Source: Serratia nevei (GTDB lineage: Bacteria; Pseudomonadota; Gammaproteobacteria; Enterobacterales; Enterobacteriaceae). Taken from it: 64,000 bases of DNA. The position numbers and the translations under genes are program-made. How positions within the stretch are numbered: the stretch's first letter is position 1; the number at the start of each line of letters is the position of its first letter. Shown here piece by piece: positions 54,050 through 63,759 of this stretch. A model generated the notes under the pieces. That model was not told the DNA's origin. It made no database searches and was given only the letters and a program-made list of their open reading frames with translations. Location: the NCBI RefSeq assembly GCF_037948395.1, contig NZ_CP149940.1, positions 3,286,001 to 3,350,000 of the forward strand, given 5' to 3'.

Positions 54050-54682
54050 TTAACTCTCGGCCAGGCGGTACACCGGGACCTTACGCGTGGTGCCGGTCAG
54101 GGTGTCGAAGATCTCCGTTTCCGCCGTCACGATCGCCATGCCGGTTTTTCTTAGCCTGCGCACCTCGGCGGCAATGCGCTGGATGCCGAACCAGAACAAT
54201 CCGTCCAGCGCCGTTACCGGCAGCCCTTGCTCGAGCGCCAACCTGAGCCGCTCACGCGGCGCCTTGAGCGCCTTGGCGATTTCCCGGTATGGCAGCGCGT
54301 CCACGCCCGATGCCGCCCGGCGGTGAATGCGGGTCGACAGGCTGTACTGAAAGGCCTCCGGCACGCCGCTCAAATCGCTTTTCAGGCTGTAGACGCAGCC
54401 GAAACGCTTGCCGTTGAACACCACATTCTTCTGGCTGAGCGGCAGCTCCTCACGTATTCCGGCGATCAGCTGCGGCGCCCGCACCAGCAATAACCGGAAA
54501 GGCAGTTCGAAACTGGTCACATAATCCACGTTGAGCAGCGCAATGCGCAGACGCTCCTCCGCTCCGGCCTGCGTCTCGCGGCACTCGTTCAGCACCTCGC
54601 TCCACTGGTGCGCGAGTCTGGGGGCCTCATCCAGCGGCGCGAAATGGTATTTCTCGATGTGATAGTCGATTTTCTCGTTCAT
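54050..54682 (-). CDS. Hypothetical protein with HTH-like C-terminus
   Basis: 210 residues, no membrane segment. The final 55 residues (VTALDGLFWFGIQRIAAEVR, then RLRKTGMAIVT and VPVYRLAES) resemble the small winged-helix type found in phage and plasmid regulators (a TALDAL...FG...RLAARIxxLRxxG pattern). The middle region (ALPYREIAKALKAPRERLRL) looks like a further helix-turn-helix. The N-terminal half is unrecognised. The gene stands alone. Function unknown, perhaps DNA binding. Confidence 0.7.
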   Translation of the reverse strand: MNEKIDYHIEKYHFAPLDEAPRLAHQWSEVLNECRETQAGAEERLRIALLNVDYVTSFELPFRLLLVRAPQLIAGIREELPLSQKNVVFNGKRFGCVYSLKSDLSGVPEAFQYSLSTRIHRRAASGVDALPYREIAKALKAPRERLRLALEQGLPVTALDGLFWFGIQRIAAEVRRLRKTGMAIVTAETEIFDTLTGTTRKVPVYRLAES

Positions 54683-54844
54683 GCCCGTTAGCCCCCGCGT
54701 CAGTCATCATTGCCATCAGCAAATTACCTTACCCGCGGGCAACAGTACACTATCACCGCGTTCACTGTGCAGAGGACAGCCGGGGCGAATCATCAAGCAT
54801 GAGGGAAAAAAGCCCAATATCGTGCTGGGTGAAAGCAATGTGCA

Positions 54845-56461
54845 TCATGACGGCACGCCATGCGTCGATGGGACCACCAGCCCCGATTCCAGCTTGATGA
54901 TGCGATCCGCCAGGTAGAAATAGCGATCGTCGTGAGTAATCGCGATGACCGTTTTGCCTTCGGCCTTCAGCATCGGCAAGAGTTCAAGATAAAACACCGC
55001 CTTAAACTCCGGATCCTGATCGGCGGCCCACTCATCAAACAGATAAACCGGGCGCTCTTCCAACCACGCCTGCAGTAAAGCCAGCCGTTTTCTCTGCCCT
55101 TGAGAGAGCGCGATTGTTGAAAAACGGCCGTGGGCAAAACTGACTTTATGGCTTAACTTCAGCAGGCGCAGCAGATGTTCGACCTGCTTTGGCGTGCGCT
55201 CAGTGACGAACGCCACATCGTCAAAAAGAAAGAAGTCGTTGAACACCACCGAAAAATGCCGACGGTATATTTCCAGAAGATCGTCGCTGACCGGCTCACC
55301 GTTAAGCAAAATCGCGCCGTTATCGGGAGGATAAATTCCCACCAGCAGATTCGCCAACGTCGTCTTGCCGCTGCCATTGCCACCGACGATAAAAATGAGT
55401 TCACCGGGCGCAATGTGCATATTCAGCGGGCCAAGGGTGAAATGCTCCCCTTCTTCGTTCTGATATTGGTAACGGACATTATCCAACGCCAACGAAGCAA
55501 AAGGAGGGGGCGTAAAATGGCGCTGTGGAACTTCGGGCCTGAGTTGCGCGCGCAGCGACTGTACCCGCTGCATGGCCACCCGCGCACCGGCCAGGGTGGG
55601 CAGCGCGGATAACAGCCCTTCGACCGGCACAATCATATACAGAAACACCATGATATAGCCGGTAAGCGCCCGCTCGTCCAAAGCCAGCCCGTCGCGCAAG
55701 CTGAACAACACCAGGCCGATGAAAGCGAAAAACAACGCGCTTCCCCAACTGCTCGCCAAACCGTACAACACATAACCGCGGGTTCTCTCCCGGCGAACCG
55801 CGTCAATATTTTGCGCCAGTTCACCGCTGACGAATTGACGGCGACGCACCGCGTTAAGCCGAAACTCCCTCGCGCCGTCAAACAATTTTTTGCATTGCTG
55901 AATCAGCGTATCTTCCCGCTGACGCGATCGGCGCAACAAACGCATCGCGGGGCCGTGCGCGGCGCGGTAGCCCAAGCTGCCGCAGACAATCACCGCCAAT
56001 GCCAGCGCCAGTACGCTCAATGACAGGCTGCCAAGGTAAATCAGGCAGCCAACGATAACGGCGCCGAAAATCAGCAGATTGGGCAGGTTGACGAAAAACA
56101 CCACCAGCGTATCGAGATCCTGTGTCAGCACGGACAGCGTTCTTGCCATTCCCGCTTTCTCCAACAGCAGCCAGCGCGTTTCGCTGACGTCTTGCACCAG
56201 TTCGCTGCGCAAGCGCGCCTTCACCTTTTGTCCCAGCGCCATAAACGTGGTTTGAGAAACCACGCGCGCCGCCAGCATCAACAGCGTCAGTAACGCAAAA
56301 TCGCCTCCCGGACTCAGCCATGAAGCCTCATTGGATTGCGTCAGACCGTGATTGATCATCGCCAGCAAAGAGGCATTGCACAGCCCGCTGACGACACCGG
56401 CGACCACGGCGAGCAGTAGCCAACCGCGCACCATACGAAACAACATCATTAATACCGACAT
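54845..56461 (-). CDS. Cyclic-peptide/siderophore-type ABC exporter (YojI/PvdE family)
   Basis: 538 residues: six membrane helices (1-300) and an ATPase domain with Walker A GGNGSGKTTL (about 365), signature ALSQGQRKRLA and Walker B VYLFDEWAADQDP. The linker form and the AADQDP ending match the cyclic-peptide exporters YojI, SyrD and PvdE (microcin J25, syringomycin, pyoverdine precursor). It is 29 bp after the FhuB-like gene on the same strand. Roles could be siderophore release after iron removal, or export of a peptide siderophore. A siderophore biosynthesis gene is not in the window. Confidence 0.85.
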   Translation of the reverse strand: MSVLMMLFRMVRGWLLLAVVAGVVSGLCNASLLAMINHGLTQSNEASWLSPGGDFALLTLLMLAARVVSQTTFMALGQKVKARLRSELVQDVSETRWLLLEKAGMARTLSVLTQDLDTLVVFFVNLPNLLIFGAVIVGCLIYLGSLSLSVLALALAVIVCGSLGYRAAHGPAMRLLRRSRQREDTLIQQCKKLFDGAREFRLNAVRRRQFVSGELAQNIDAVRRERTRGYVLYGLASSWGSALFFAFIGLVLFSLRDGLALDERALTGYIMVFLYMIVPVEGLLSALPTLAGARVAMQRVQSLRAQLRPEVPQRHFTPPPFASLALDNVRYQYQNEEGEHFTLGPLNMHIAPGELIFIVGGNGSGKTTLANLLVGIYPPDNGAILLNGEPVSDDLLEIYRRHFSVVFNDFFLFDDVAFVTERTPKQVEHLLRLLKLSHKVSFAHGRFSTIALSQGQRKRLALLQAWLEERPVYLFDEWAADQDPEFKAVFYLELLPMLKAEGKTVIAITHDDRYFYLADRIIKLESGLVVPSTHGVPS

Positions 56462-56489
56462 GCAAATTCCTTGCTCATACTCACACTTT

Positions 56490-58475
56490 TTATGGTTTTG
56501 ACTGGAATGTCTTATTGCGAATTAACGGCCATACCAGCAGGGGGACGCCGATCAGCGACGCCACCAACCCGACCGGCAGCTGGCGCGGGTAGAGCGCATT
56601 GCGCCCCAGCCAGTCGGCAACGGTCATGATGGCGGATGACAACAGCGCGGCAGTATAGAGCTGCATCAGCGGCCCTTTCGCGCCCATCTTGCGCGCCAGA
56701 TGCGGCCCCAGCAGGCCGATGAAAGACACAGGGCCGACCAGCAACGTCGCCAGCCCGGTCATGACTGCCGCCATCGCCAACACGCTGAAACGTGCGCGCG
56801 GCAGTGGCACCCCGAGCGCGCCGGCGACGTTGCCCATCGGCAACAGCACCAACCAGCGGCGGAACAGCGGCATCAGCGCCAGGAGAACCAGCGTGATGAC
56901 AAACACACCTTGGGCCAACGACGCGCCGACGTAATAGGTACTGCCCGTCATCAGCGGCAACAACACCGCACTTGCGGCAAGATTGTTGAGCATCACGATG
57001 CTGACCGCGGCCTGGCATAGTGCATTCAGCGCCAAACCATTGAGCAATACCCGCTGCGGATTAAAGTCGCTTCGACGGCTGTTCCACAACGTCAGCAACA
57101 GGCTTATCAGCGCGCCCCCCAGGCTACTCGCCAACAGCCAGCCACTGCCGCCAGCGGGAAGCAAAAACACGAAGGCCGTAACCCCCATGGCCGCGCCACC
57201 GCCGATACCCAGCACTTCCGGGCTGGCGAGCGGGTTCCCGCTCACCCGCTGCATCAACACGCCGGCCCCCGCCAGCAGCGCACCGGCGCTCACCGCCGCC
57301 AGCAGTCGTGGCAATCGCAATGGCAGCAGGTTCGCCAGCTCCCCTCTTTCCGCCCAGTGCCAATGCTGCAATCCATGGCCGAAACATAAGGAGACCACGA
57401 CCCCCGCAGCCAGAATGCCGGCCGACAACCAGATGAACCGTCGTTGATGCGAGGTCTGCGACACCGGCAACGGCGGTGCAAGATCGATGCTTTGCTGCCG
57501 TGCAAAACGCGCCAGCAGCATCAGCAACGGGCCGCCGGTAAGGGCGGTCAGCATGCCGACGGGCAGCAGCTGACCGCTCTCCAACGACACGCGAGAGACG
57601 CAAAGATCGGTCAGCCACAGCAGGCCCGCACCGATGAGCGCCGTATGCAGCACCATTTGCCGGGATGTTCGCGCGCCGCCAAAGCGCGCCAGGTGGGGCG
57701 CTGCGAGCCCCAAAAACCCGATGACGCCGACGGCGTTAATGATGAGTGCGCTCATGGTCAGCGCCAGCAGCACCGCGGCGGCGCGGATGCGCACCGGCGA
57801 TGCACCGAGGCTGCTGACCACGGTTTCCGGCAGTTGCAGCAGTTCAAGCGGGCGCAGCAAGAACAACAGGCCCACTACGCAGACGGCGAGCCACGGCAAC
57901 ATCCGCAGCAGAATTTGCCCGTTTTCCACCGCCAGCGAACCGCCTCCCCACATCAGTACCTGAAGTAAAAAGCGATCGTTGATAATGGCGATCAGCAAAG
58001 TCAGTGCCCCGCACCACAAATTGATCATGATGCCCGCCTGCACCATCGCCAGCGGCGACATGCGCTGACGCCAGCTGAGCGCCAGCACGCACGCGAGCGC
58101 CGCAATCTCACCGACAATCACCACGGCGGTGCGCGCGCCGACCAGCAGCGACGGCAGCCACAACGATGCCAGCCCCATCGCCAACGTCGCTCCGGCGGTC
58201 ATGCCGAGCGTCATCGGCTCCGCCAAGGGATTGCGCAGCGCACGCTGCATTAACCAGCCGCACAGCCCCAGCGTAGCGCCCCCCACCATCGCCATACCCT
58301 GACGCGGCAACCACATGCTATGCAGGATAATGGCCGCCGGATCGAGATTATGCTCGGAGAACAACGCGACAATGCCGCCCTGCCGATGAATATCGGTCAG
58401 CGCCAACGGCAACGACGTCAGCCACAACGCGGCGATTACCCCCCAGGAAAGGCGGCGGGAAAAAGATTCATGCAT
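56490..58475 (-). CDS. Fused FhuB-like iron-siderophore permease
   Basis: 661 residues from ATG 58475 (GAGG upstream), about double the length of FecCD permeases. Two similar halves, each with about ten helices: first half GLCGWLMQRALRNPLAEPMT and GVIGFLGLAAPHLARFGGAR, second half GAGVLMQRVSGNPLASPEVL and GPVSFIGLLGPHLARKMGAK. The fused form is typical of FhuB in hydroxamate transport. It overlaps the binding-protein gene by eight bases. No ATPase gene (FhuC) is found beside it. Confidence 0.92.
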   Translation of the reverse strand: MHESFSRRLSWGVIAALWLTSLPLALTDIHRQGGIVALFSEHNLDPAAIILHSMWLPRQGMAMVGGATLGLCGWLMQRALRNPLAEPMTLGMTAGATLAMGLASLWLPSLLVGARTAVVIVGEIAALACVLALSWRQRMSPLAMVQAGIMINLWCGALTLLIAIINDRFLLQVLMWGGGSLAVENGQILLRMLPWLAVCVVGLLFLLRPLELLQLPETVVSSLGASPVRIRAAAVLLALTMSALIINAVGVIGFLGLAAPHLARFGGARTSRQMVLHTALIGAGLLWLTDLCVSRVSLESGQLLPVGMLTALTGGPLLMLLARFARQQSIDLAPPLPVSQTSHQRRFIWLSAGILAAGVVVSLCFGHGLQHWHWAERGELANLLPLRLPRLLAAVSAGALLAGAGVLMQRVSGNPLASPEVLGIGGGAAMGVTAFVFLLPAGGSGWLLASSLGGALISLLLTLWNSRRSDFNPQRVLLNGLALNALCQAAVSIVMLNNLAASAVLLPLMTGSTYYVGASLAQGVFVITLVLLALMPLFRRWLVLLPMGNVAGALGVPLPRARFSVLAMAAVMTGLATLLVGPVSFIGLLGPHLARKMGAKGPLMQLYTAALLSSAIMTVADWLGRNALYPRQLPVGLVASLIGVPLLVWPLIRNKTFQSKP

Positions 58476-59325
58476 CACGCCACCTCATCATCATCGCGGT
58501 AAAAATATCGGCAAAGCGCCCGGCGGTTATCAGGGCGCCGGCATCGCTGATGTTTTCTTCTATCAGGTTCAGGTTGTGCGCTGCGGTCAGCGGCAGACGT
58601 TGCCACAGCGGGCTTTGGCGCCATTGAGACACCGACTCCCGCTGATCGTCAGGCGTCAACAGCATCAGCCGCGCATTCAGATCGGCAATGCGGGTCAGCT
58701 CCACCAACACGCTGCCTTCCGCTCCCGCGCCGCCATGCCATCCGTTGCGCAGCCCGCAGGCGGCCAATACGTCGCCGGGAAGACTGCCTGCGGTGTAGAC
58801 CCGCAGGTGCAGCGCATCTACCGGGGCGGCGAGTAGCGCCGGACGTTCAACCTGCCGCGCCAGCAGCGAGGCGCGGCTCAGCTTGCCGTTCAGGCTGGCC
58901 AATATCTGCGCGGCCTGAGGCTGCCGCTGAAGCCGTTCGCCCAATTGCCGGGCGGCGATGATGAGTTCCGCCAGCCCATGAGCCGGCAGCGCGATCGTCG
59001 GCGCGATACGTTCAAGCGCCGGCTTCAACAACGCATGCTGCGGCGTGATGACAATCGCGTCCGGCCGCAGTGCGTACAGCGTTTCCAGATTGGGCTGAAA
59101 CAGCAGGCCGAGATCCAACGCCGACGCAGGCAGCGCAGGCGTCGGGATCAGCTTGCGATACCAATCCGGCGCCGAGACGCCCGCCGGAGTCACCCCCAGC
59201 GCCAACAGAATTTCCGTCAGTCCCCAATCCAACACGGCCAGCTTTTGCGGCGGCCGGCCGGCGTCAGCCCGCGCGTAAAGCGGGGCCAACAGGAGAGCGG
59301 TCAACAACCTGCGTCGCGACAGCAT
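58468..59325 (-). CDS. FhuD-like periplasmic siderophore-binding protein
   Basis: 285 residues. It begins MLSRRRLLTALLLAPLYARA, a twin-arginine signal (SRRRLL) like E. coli FhuD. The mature chain has the FhuD pattern (KLAVLDWGLTEILLALGVTP, a DLGLLFQPNLETLYALRPDA stretch, and a long central helix). It captures ferric hydroxamate siderophores in the periplasm. Three bases separate it from the receptor gene, and it overlaps the permease. Confidence 0.9.
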   Translation of the reverse strand: MLSRRRLLTALLLAPLYARADAGRPPQKLAVLDWGLTEILLALGVTPAGVSAPDWYRKLIPTPALPASALDLGLLFQPNLETLYALRPDAIVITPQHALLKPALERIAPTIALPAHGLAELIIAARQLGERLQRQPQAAQILASLNGKLSRASLLARQVERPALLAAPVDALHLRVYTAGSLPGDVLAACGLRNGWHGGAGAEGSVLVELTRIADLNARLMLLTPDDQRESVSQWRQSPLWQRLPLTAAHNLNLIEENISDAGALITAGRFADIFTAMMMRWRDA

Positions 59326-59328
59326 CGG

Positions 59329-61452
59329 TCACCACTTATAGCTGAGGGTCGCGATGTACTGGCGTTTCAGCGCATACTCGCAGCCATTGTTGGAGCAGGA
59401 AGCCAGATAGGTTTTGTTGCCGAGATTGGCGGCATTCAGCGCCAGCTGCCATTGGCGCCACTGATAGCCGACGCGCGCATCGTAGACCGTGGCCGCCGGC
59501 ACCTTCAGGCTGTTGTCCGTGGTGGCGTAGCTGGTGCCGACATAGCGCACGCCGCCGCCCAGCGTCACACCGTCAAGCGCGCCGTCAAAGGCATACTGGC
59601 TCCAGAGCTTGGCGGTATTGCGCGCAATGCCCACCGGACGCTTGCCCTGCGTATCGTCGTTGGCACTCAGCACTTTCGGATCGGTCAGGTTGTACGATGC
59701 CAGCACCGACCACGCCGGCGTGATATTGATGCGGCCATCAAACTCAACTCCGCGCGAGCGCACTTCGCCGGTCTGCACGCTGAAGTTCGGGTGATCGGGA
59801 TCGGCGGTCGCCACGTTGGTTTCCCGCAGGTCGTACAACGCCAGGGTAAACAAGGCATCCAGCCCGACCGGATCGTATTTCAACCCCACTTCCGTCTGCT
59901 TGCCTTCGGTCGGTTTAAAGGCGTGGCCGTAAAAGTCATTGCTGCTGCTCGGCACAAACGAAGTGGAATAGCTGATGTAAGGCGCCAATCCGTTATCGAA
60001 GTGGTACAGCAGTCCGGCGCGCCCGGTCGTTGCATAGTCATTGCGCTCGGTACGAGCGTCGTTCAGCAGATCGATACTTTTGGTTTTCGCCGCGTCGTAA
60101 CGGCCGGCCAGGTTCAGGATCCAGCTCCCCAGTTCGAGTTGGTCCTGGAGATAGAGCCCGGTTTGATCGAGCGTATTGTGCGTACTGCTATCGAGCGGCG
60201 GTATGGCCACCGGCACGCTATAGTCCGGGTTGAGGAAGTTAATCGGGCTGGCGTCGCCGTAGCCCGACTGGCTGCGCACCGAGGTATGCATCCGGTCGAT
60301 CCCGGTCAGCAGCGTATGTTTCACCCGACCGGTATCAAAGTGGAATTCAGCTTGGTTATCCACCGCGAAGTTGGTCATGCTCTCCTTCAGGTTCATCGAA
60401 TAGCGATCGATGAGCGGCGCATCCGCATGCACACCCCATGGATAGACCATCAGATAGTCGCCGGTGCTGCTGAGGTAACGCAGATTCTGGCGGAAAGTCA
60501 CCGTATCGTTGAAATCGTGCCGTAACTGGTAACCGATGCTGCCCTGCTGGCGTTCGTACTTGTCGAAGCCCGGTTGGCCGCCGTAAAAACGGGTCGAGAT
60601 GTGGCCGTACGGGTTGGGCGTCAAGGTGCCGGAAAGCGGCATCTGGTTGTAGAATCCGCTGTCCGGATCTTTGCGCAGCTGCGAAATAATCGTCAGGCTG
60701 GTGTGCGCATCCGGCTGCCACGTCAGCGACGGCGCGATGTCATAATGCTGATAGCGGGTATGATCGACCTGGGTTTCGGTATCAAAAAAGGTCCCCGCCA
60801 CACGCCCCAACAGCGTGCCGTTATCGTTCAGCGGCCCGGTGGCGTCTACGCCGGCGCCAAACTGGTTTTCGTTGCCCGCGCTGACATACACCTCACCGGA
60901 CGGGGTCGCCTGCGGCGTTTTGCTGACCAGGTTGACGATCCCGCCGGGATTCGCCTGGCCATACAGTACCGAGGAAGGGCCTTTGACCACTTCGATGCGC
61001 GACAGCAGGAACGGATCCCACGCCGGACGGCTCCACCACGCTTCGCGCGGCAGCCGCAGGCCATCAAGGTATTCGTCGGCTTCAAAACCGCGCACGATGA
61101 TGGTGTCGAAACGGGTATCCGGTCCGGCGCTCTCCGAGTTGACGCCGGAAACATAGCGCAGCGCCTGCGGGACGTTTTTCGCCGCTTGCGCTTCAATCTC
61201 TGCTTGCGTCACCACAGAGATGCTCTGTGAAGTGCGGCTAATCGGCTGGTTTGACTTCGTCGCGGAGGCGGCGCCGTGCGCCACCAGCGTGCTCTCGTCA
61301 TCCTGATCCTGAGACGCCGCCGCGCTCACCACCAGCGTCTCTTCTTTTGTGGTATTCTGCCCGCCATCCGCGGTAAAGGCTTGCCCGCTATAGCCTGCGA
61401 TTATCGTATATACCAGCACTTTCAACGGTTTTTCCCTGAAAAATTTGCCCAT
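59329..61452 (-). CDS. TonB-dependent ferric-siderophore receptor
   Basis: 707 residues from ATG 61452; a TTG 19 codons upstream would start within the probable Fur-box promoter and is rejected. A signal peptide is followed by the TonB box EETLVVSA (about 36-43), then the plug domain (ISRTSQSISVVTQAEIEAQA, YVSGVNSESAGPDTRFDTII, VKGPSSVLYGQANPGGIVNL) and a 22-strand barrel ending TLSYKW. Hydroxamate-type (FhuA/FhuE/FoxA group) is suggested by its motifs and the FhuB/FhuD-like partners. Ligand unknown. Divergent from an AraC regulator. Confidence 0.93.
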   Translation of the reverse strand: MGKFFREKPLKVLVYTIIAGYSGQAFTADGGQNTTKEETLVVSAAASQDQDDESTLVAHGAASATKSNQPISRTSQSISVVTQAEIEAQAAKNVPQALRYVSGVNSESAGPDTRFDTIIVRGFEADEYLDGLRLPREAWWSRPAWDPFLLSRIEVVKGPSSVLYGQANPGGIVNLVSKTPQATPSGEVYVSAGNENQFGAGVDATGPLNDNGTLLGRVAGTFFDTETQVDHTRYQHYDIAPSLTWQPDAHTSLTIISQLRKDPDSGFYNQMPLSGTLTPNPYGHISTRFYGGQPGFDKYERQQGSIGYQLRHDFNDTVTFRQNLRYLSSTGDYLMVYPWGVHADAPLIDRYSMNLKESMTNFAVDNQAEFHFDTGRVKHTLLTGIDRMHTSVRSQSGYGDASPINFLNPDYSVPVAIPPLDSSTHNTLDQTGLYLQDQLELGSWILNLAGRYDAAKTKSIDLLNDARTERNDYATTGRAGLLYHFDNGLAPYISYSTSFVPSSSNDFYGHAFKPTEGKQTEVGLKYDPVGLDALFTLALYDLRETNVATADPDHPNFSVQTGEVRSRGVEFDGRINITPAWSVLASYNLTDPKVLSANDDTQGKRPVGIARNTAKLWSQYAFDGALDGVTLGGGVRYVGTSYATTDNSLKVPAATVYDARVGYQWRQWQLALNAANLGNKTYLASCSNNGCEYALKRQYIATLSYKW

Positions 61453-61490
61453 CTGTCTCTTCGCCTTTCCGACTGTTAGTAGAATTTGAT

Positions 61491-61509
61491 GGAAATGATA
61501 ATTATTCAA
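61491..61509 (-). promoter_or_regulatory. Fur-box-like site ahead of receptor gene
   Basis: GGAAATGATAATTATTCAA agrees with 13 of 19 positions of the Fur consensus, including AATGATAAT plus ATT. It lies 39 bases upstream of the receptor ATG. Iron repression of the operon is the expected use. The match was counted by eye. Confidence 0.7.
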
Positions 61510-61638
61510 CTTTAAAAGAGAAGCCCGTTCATGGCAGAATGGCGCTACCGACAGTCAGGATGTCGCCAGACGGACAAACGTTGTCCGTTATCGCAGCAAT
61601 AGGCACAAATGGTGAGAACCGGACAGAGGCAGGTAAAC

Positions 61639-62388
61639 ATGACATCCCATCACGGTATTGAAGGCCTGCGTCAACTGCGCTACAGCCCCGGCAGCCAAGA
61701 GCCCGTCCATCAGCATGAGCAGGGGCAGCTGATTTTGCCGCTGCGCGGCGTGGCGAAAATCGCCACCGCGCAGCATATCTGGCTGCTCTCGCCGGGCCGC
61801 GCCATTTGGCTCCCCAGCGGCACACCGCACGGTTTGGAAGCCATCAATGACGTCGTGACGCACAACATCTATTTTACGCCGCCCTTTTCTCGTCGCTATG
61901 GCGCACGCCCCCAGGGGTTGAGCGCCACTCCCCTGCTACATCCCCTGATTGCCGCCGGGCTTGAAAACGCCATTTCCGCCGAACGGCTTACGCTCATTCA
62001 AAATCTGCTGAGCGATGAGTTTCAACGCATGCAGACAGGCCAACTGTGTCACGTGACCCTGCCGAGCGACCGGCGCCTGCGCCAGGTATGCGATGCTTTG
62101 TGCCGCGAATTGGGCCATGGCGAAACGCTCGCCTGGTGGGGGAAAAAGGTCGGCGCCAGCGAACGCACCCTGGCGAGGCTGTTTCGCGAAGAGACCGCGC
62201 TGAGCTTTTCCGAATGGCGCCAGCAAATTCGCCTGCTGGAGGCGGTATGCAATCTGGCGCGCGGCGTAGCCGTGGGTCAACTGGCCCACGAACTGGGTTA
62301 CGCCAGCCCTAGCGCGTTCATCGCCATGTTTCGCAAAAAACTGGGCGTATCGCCGCAACGCTATATTCACAGCGCGCTGGAAGCGTGA
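61639..62388 (+). CDS. AraC-family regulator (NimR-like)
   Basis: 249 residues from ATG 61639 (AGG upstream; earlier frame start rejected). An N-terminal cupin domain (about 1-120; HQHEQGQLILPLRGVAKIAT, RAIWLPSGTPHGLEA) and a C-terminal double HTH (GASERTLARLFREETALSFS, LAHELGYASPSAFIAMFRKK) match the NimR/YeaM group. It is divergent from the siderophore receptor and probably senses the siderophore or a related ligand and controls the operon together with Fur. Confidence 0.9.
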   Translation: MTSHHGIEGLRQLRYSPGSQEPVHQHEQGQLILPLRGVAKIATAQHIWLLSPGRAIWLPSGTPHGLEAINDVVTHNIYFTPPFSRRYGARPQGLSATPLLHPLIAAGLENAISAERLTLIQNLLSDEFQRMQTGQLCHVTLPSDRRLRQVCDALCRELGHGETLAWWGKKVGASERTLARLFREETALSFSEWRQQIRLLEAVCNLARGVAVGQLAHELGYASPSAFIAMFRKKLGVSPQRYIHSALEA

Positions 62389-62547
62389 AAGTCGGGCAAG
62401 CTTCAGATGACGGAATGCCAATATGGCGCGCGAATACACGCTGAAAATCAACGGCAGGCAGTGGATTGTCGTTCAGTGATTTGGCGCCAGGCCAGCGCTA
62501 TCTGTGATGGGGATCGTTGAAAGGTTTATTCGTAAGTGATTGAATAG

Positions 62548-62637
62548 TGGCGGAGAGAGGGGGATTTGAACCCCCGGTAGAGTTGCCCCTACTCCAGTTT
62601 TCGAGACTGGTCCGTTCAGCCGCTCCGGCATCTCTCC
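62548..62637 (-). tRNA. serU: tRNA-Ser (anticodon CGA)
   Basis: 90 bases with encoded CCA. 7-bp acceptor stem (GGAGAGA with TCTCTCC), long variable arm, anticodon loop CTCGAAA giving CGA. It closely follows the known enterobacterial serU sequence. Confidence 0.95.
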
Positions 62638-62729
62638 TAACAACGCTTGCTATCATGCCCGCTTTTACGGCATTTTTACAGCATTAGCATACCGCTGAAC
62701 GTTCAAGTGATGAGTTTACGAGCAACCTG

Positions 62730-63530
62730 ATGATTAAATGGCCGTGGAAAGCGACTCAACCCTCTCAACCCCAGGCAGACACTCAGGCCCAGTGGCAGGA
62801 CGCGTTGGCGATCCCGCTGCTCTCGCCGCTGAATGAGCAGGAGCAGCAGCGGCTGGTGGCCGTTGCCGGGCAGATCTTGCAGCAAAAGCGCATCGTGCCG
62901 CTGCAGGGGCTGCAGCTCACCTCGCAAATGCAGGCGCGCATCGCCCTGCTGTTCGCCCTGCCGGTGCTGGAACTCGGCGCGGAGTGCCTCGACGGCTTCA
63001 ACGAAATTCTGCTCTATCCCACTCCGTTCGTGGTGGAAGACGAATGGCAGGACGAAATTGGCCTGGTGCACTCGGGGCCGGTAGTGCAGTCCGGCCAAAG
63101 CTGGGAACAGGGGCCGATCGTGCTCAACTGGCAAGACGTGCAGGACTCTTTCGATCTTTCCGGTTTCAATCTGGTGATCCACGAAGCGGTGCACAAACTG
63201 GATATGCGCAACGGCGGCGTCGCTACCGGCGTGCCGCCGATCCCGCTGCGCGAGGTGGCCGCCTGGGAGCACGATCTGCACGCCGCGATGGAAAGCCTGC
63301 AGGACGAGATAGACATGGTCGGTGAAGAGGCCGCCAGCATGGATGCCTACGCCGCCACCGATGCGGCCGAGTGCTTCGCCGTGCTGTCGGAGTATTTCTT
63401 CAGCGCCCCCGAGCTGCTGGCCGAACGCTTCCCGGCGCTGTATCAGCACTTTTGCCGCTTCTACCGCCAGGATCCGCTGGCGCGCCTGCTGCGCAGCCAG
63501 GCGGAGAACGACGCGCAATGGGCTGATTGA
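62730..63530 (+). CDS. mtfA: MtfA, Mlc-binding zinc peptidase
   Basis: 266 residues, MtfA family. The zinc motif is HEAVHKLD (His-Glu-x-x-His), with the third ligand region downstream in [40 protein letters not shown] and [17 protein letters not shown] are typical. MtfA titrates the glucose-PTS repressor Mlc and is an aminopeptidase. It shows the usual length, is monocistronic, and sits between tRNA-Ser and tRNA-Asn, a common enterobacterial position. Confidence 0.95.
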   Translation: MIKWPWKATQPSQPQADTQAQWQDALAIPLLSPLNEQEQQRLVAVAGQILQQKRIVPLQGLQLTSQMQARIALLFALPVLELGAECLDGFNEILLYPTPFVVEDEWQDEIGLVHSGPVVQSGQSWEQGPIVLNWQDVQDSFDLSGFNLVIHEAVHKLDMRNGGVATGVPPIPLREVAAWEHDLHAAMESLQDEIDMVGEEAASMDAYAATDAAECFAVLSEYFFSAPELLAERFPALYQHFCRFYRQDPLARLLRSQAENDAQWAD

Positions 63531-63582
63531 TGGACGCATTGCTCAGATACCGAGCAGTCGCACCACTCAAGGCAATTTAGCG

Positions 63583-63611
63583 TTGACACACCCGGGGCCG
63601 CTGGATATCAT
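63583..63611 (+). promoter_or_regulatory. Promoter of tRNA-Asn
   Basis: TTGACA (63583-63588), a 17-base spacer, TATCAT (63606-63611), then a GC-rich discriminator (GCGCCCCG), as expected for a growth-rate-controlled tRNA promoter. The tRNA begins 19 bases after the -10. Confidence 0.85.
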
Positions 63612-63629
63612 GCGCCCCGTTCACACGAT

Positions 63630-63705
63630 TCCTCTGTAGTTCAGTCGGTAGAACGGCGGACTGTTAATCCGTATGTCACTGGTTCGAGTCCAGTCAGAGG
63701 AGCCA
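63630..63705 (+). tRNA. tRNA-Asn (anticodon GTT)
   Basis: 76 bases with encoded CCA; acceptor stem TCCTCTG/CAGAGGA, anticodon loop CTGTTAA giving GTT, TTCGAGT T-loop. Such tRNA-Asn genes are frequent island insertion sites; no integrase is seen here. Confidence 0.96.
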
Positions 63706-63714
63706 TATTTAGAG

Positions 63715-63747
63715 AAGCCCGCTTAAGGAAACTTAAGCGGGCTTTTT
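63715..63747 (+). terminator. Terminator after tRNA-Asn
   Basis: About 12-bp arms (63715-63726, 63733-63744) followed by TTTTT in the plus direction. It also lies 16 bases past the stop of the convergent GAPDH gene and may serve both. Confidence 0.9.
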
Positions 63748-63759
63748 GCTATGGGGCAT

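Noticed and set aside
62424..62480. 18-codon frame after the AraC gene (MAREYTLKINGRQWIVVQ)
   Set aside because: It resembles the first residues of a 2Fe-2S dehydrogenase subunit, but it is too short to support a remnant gene.
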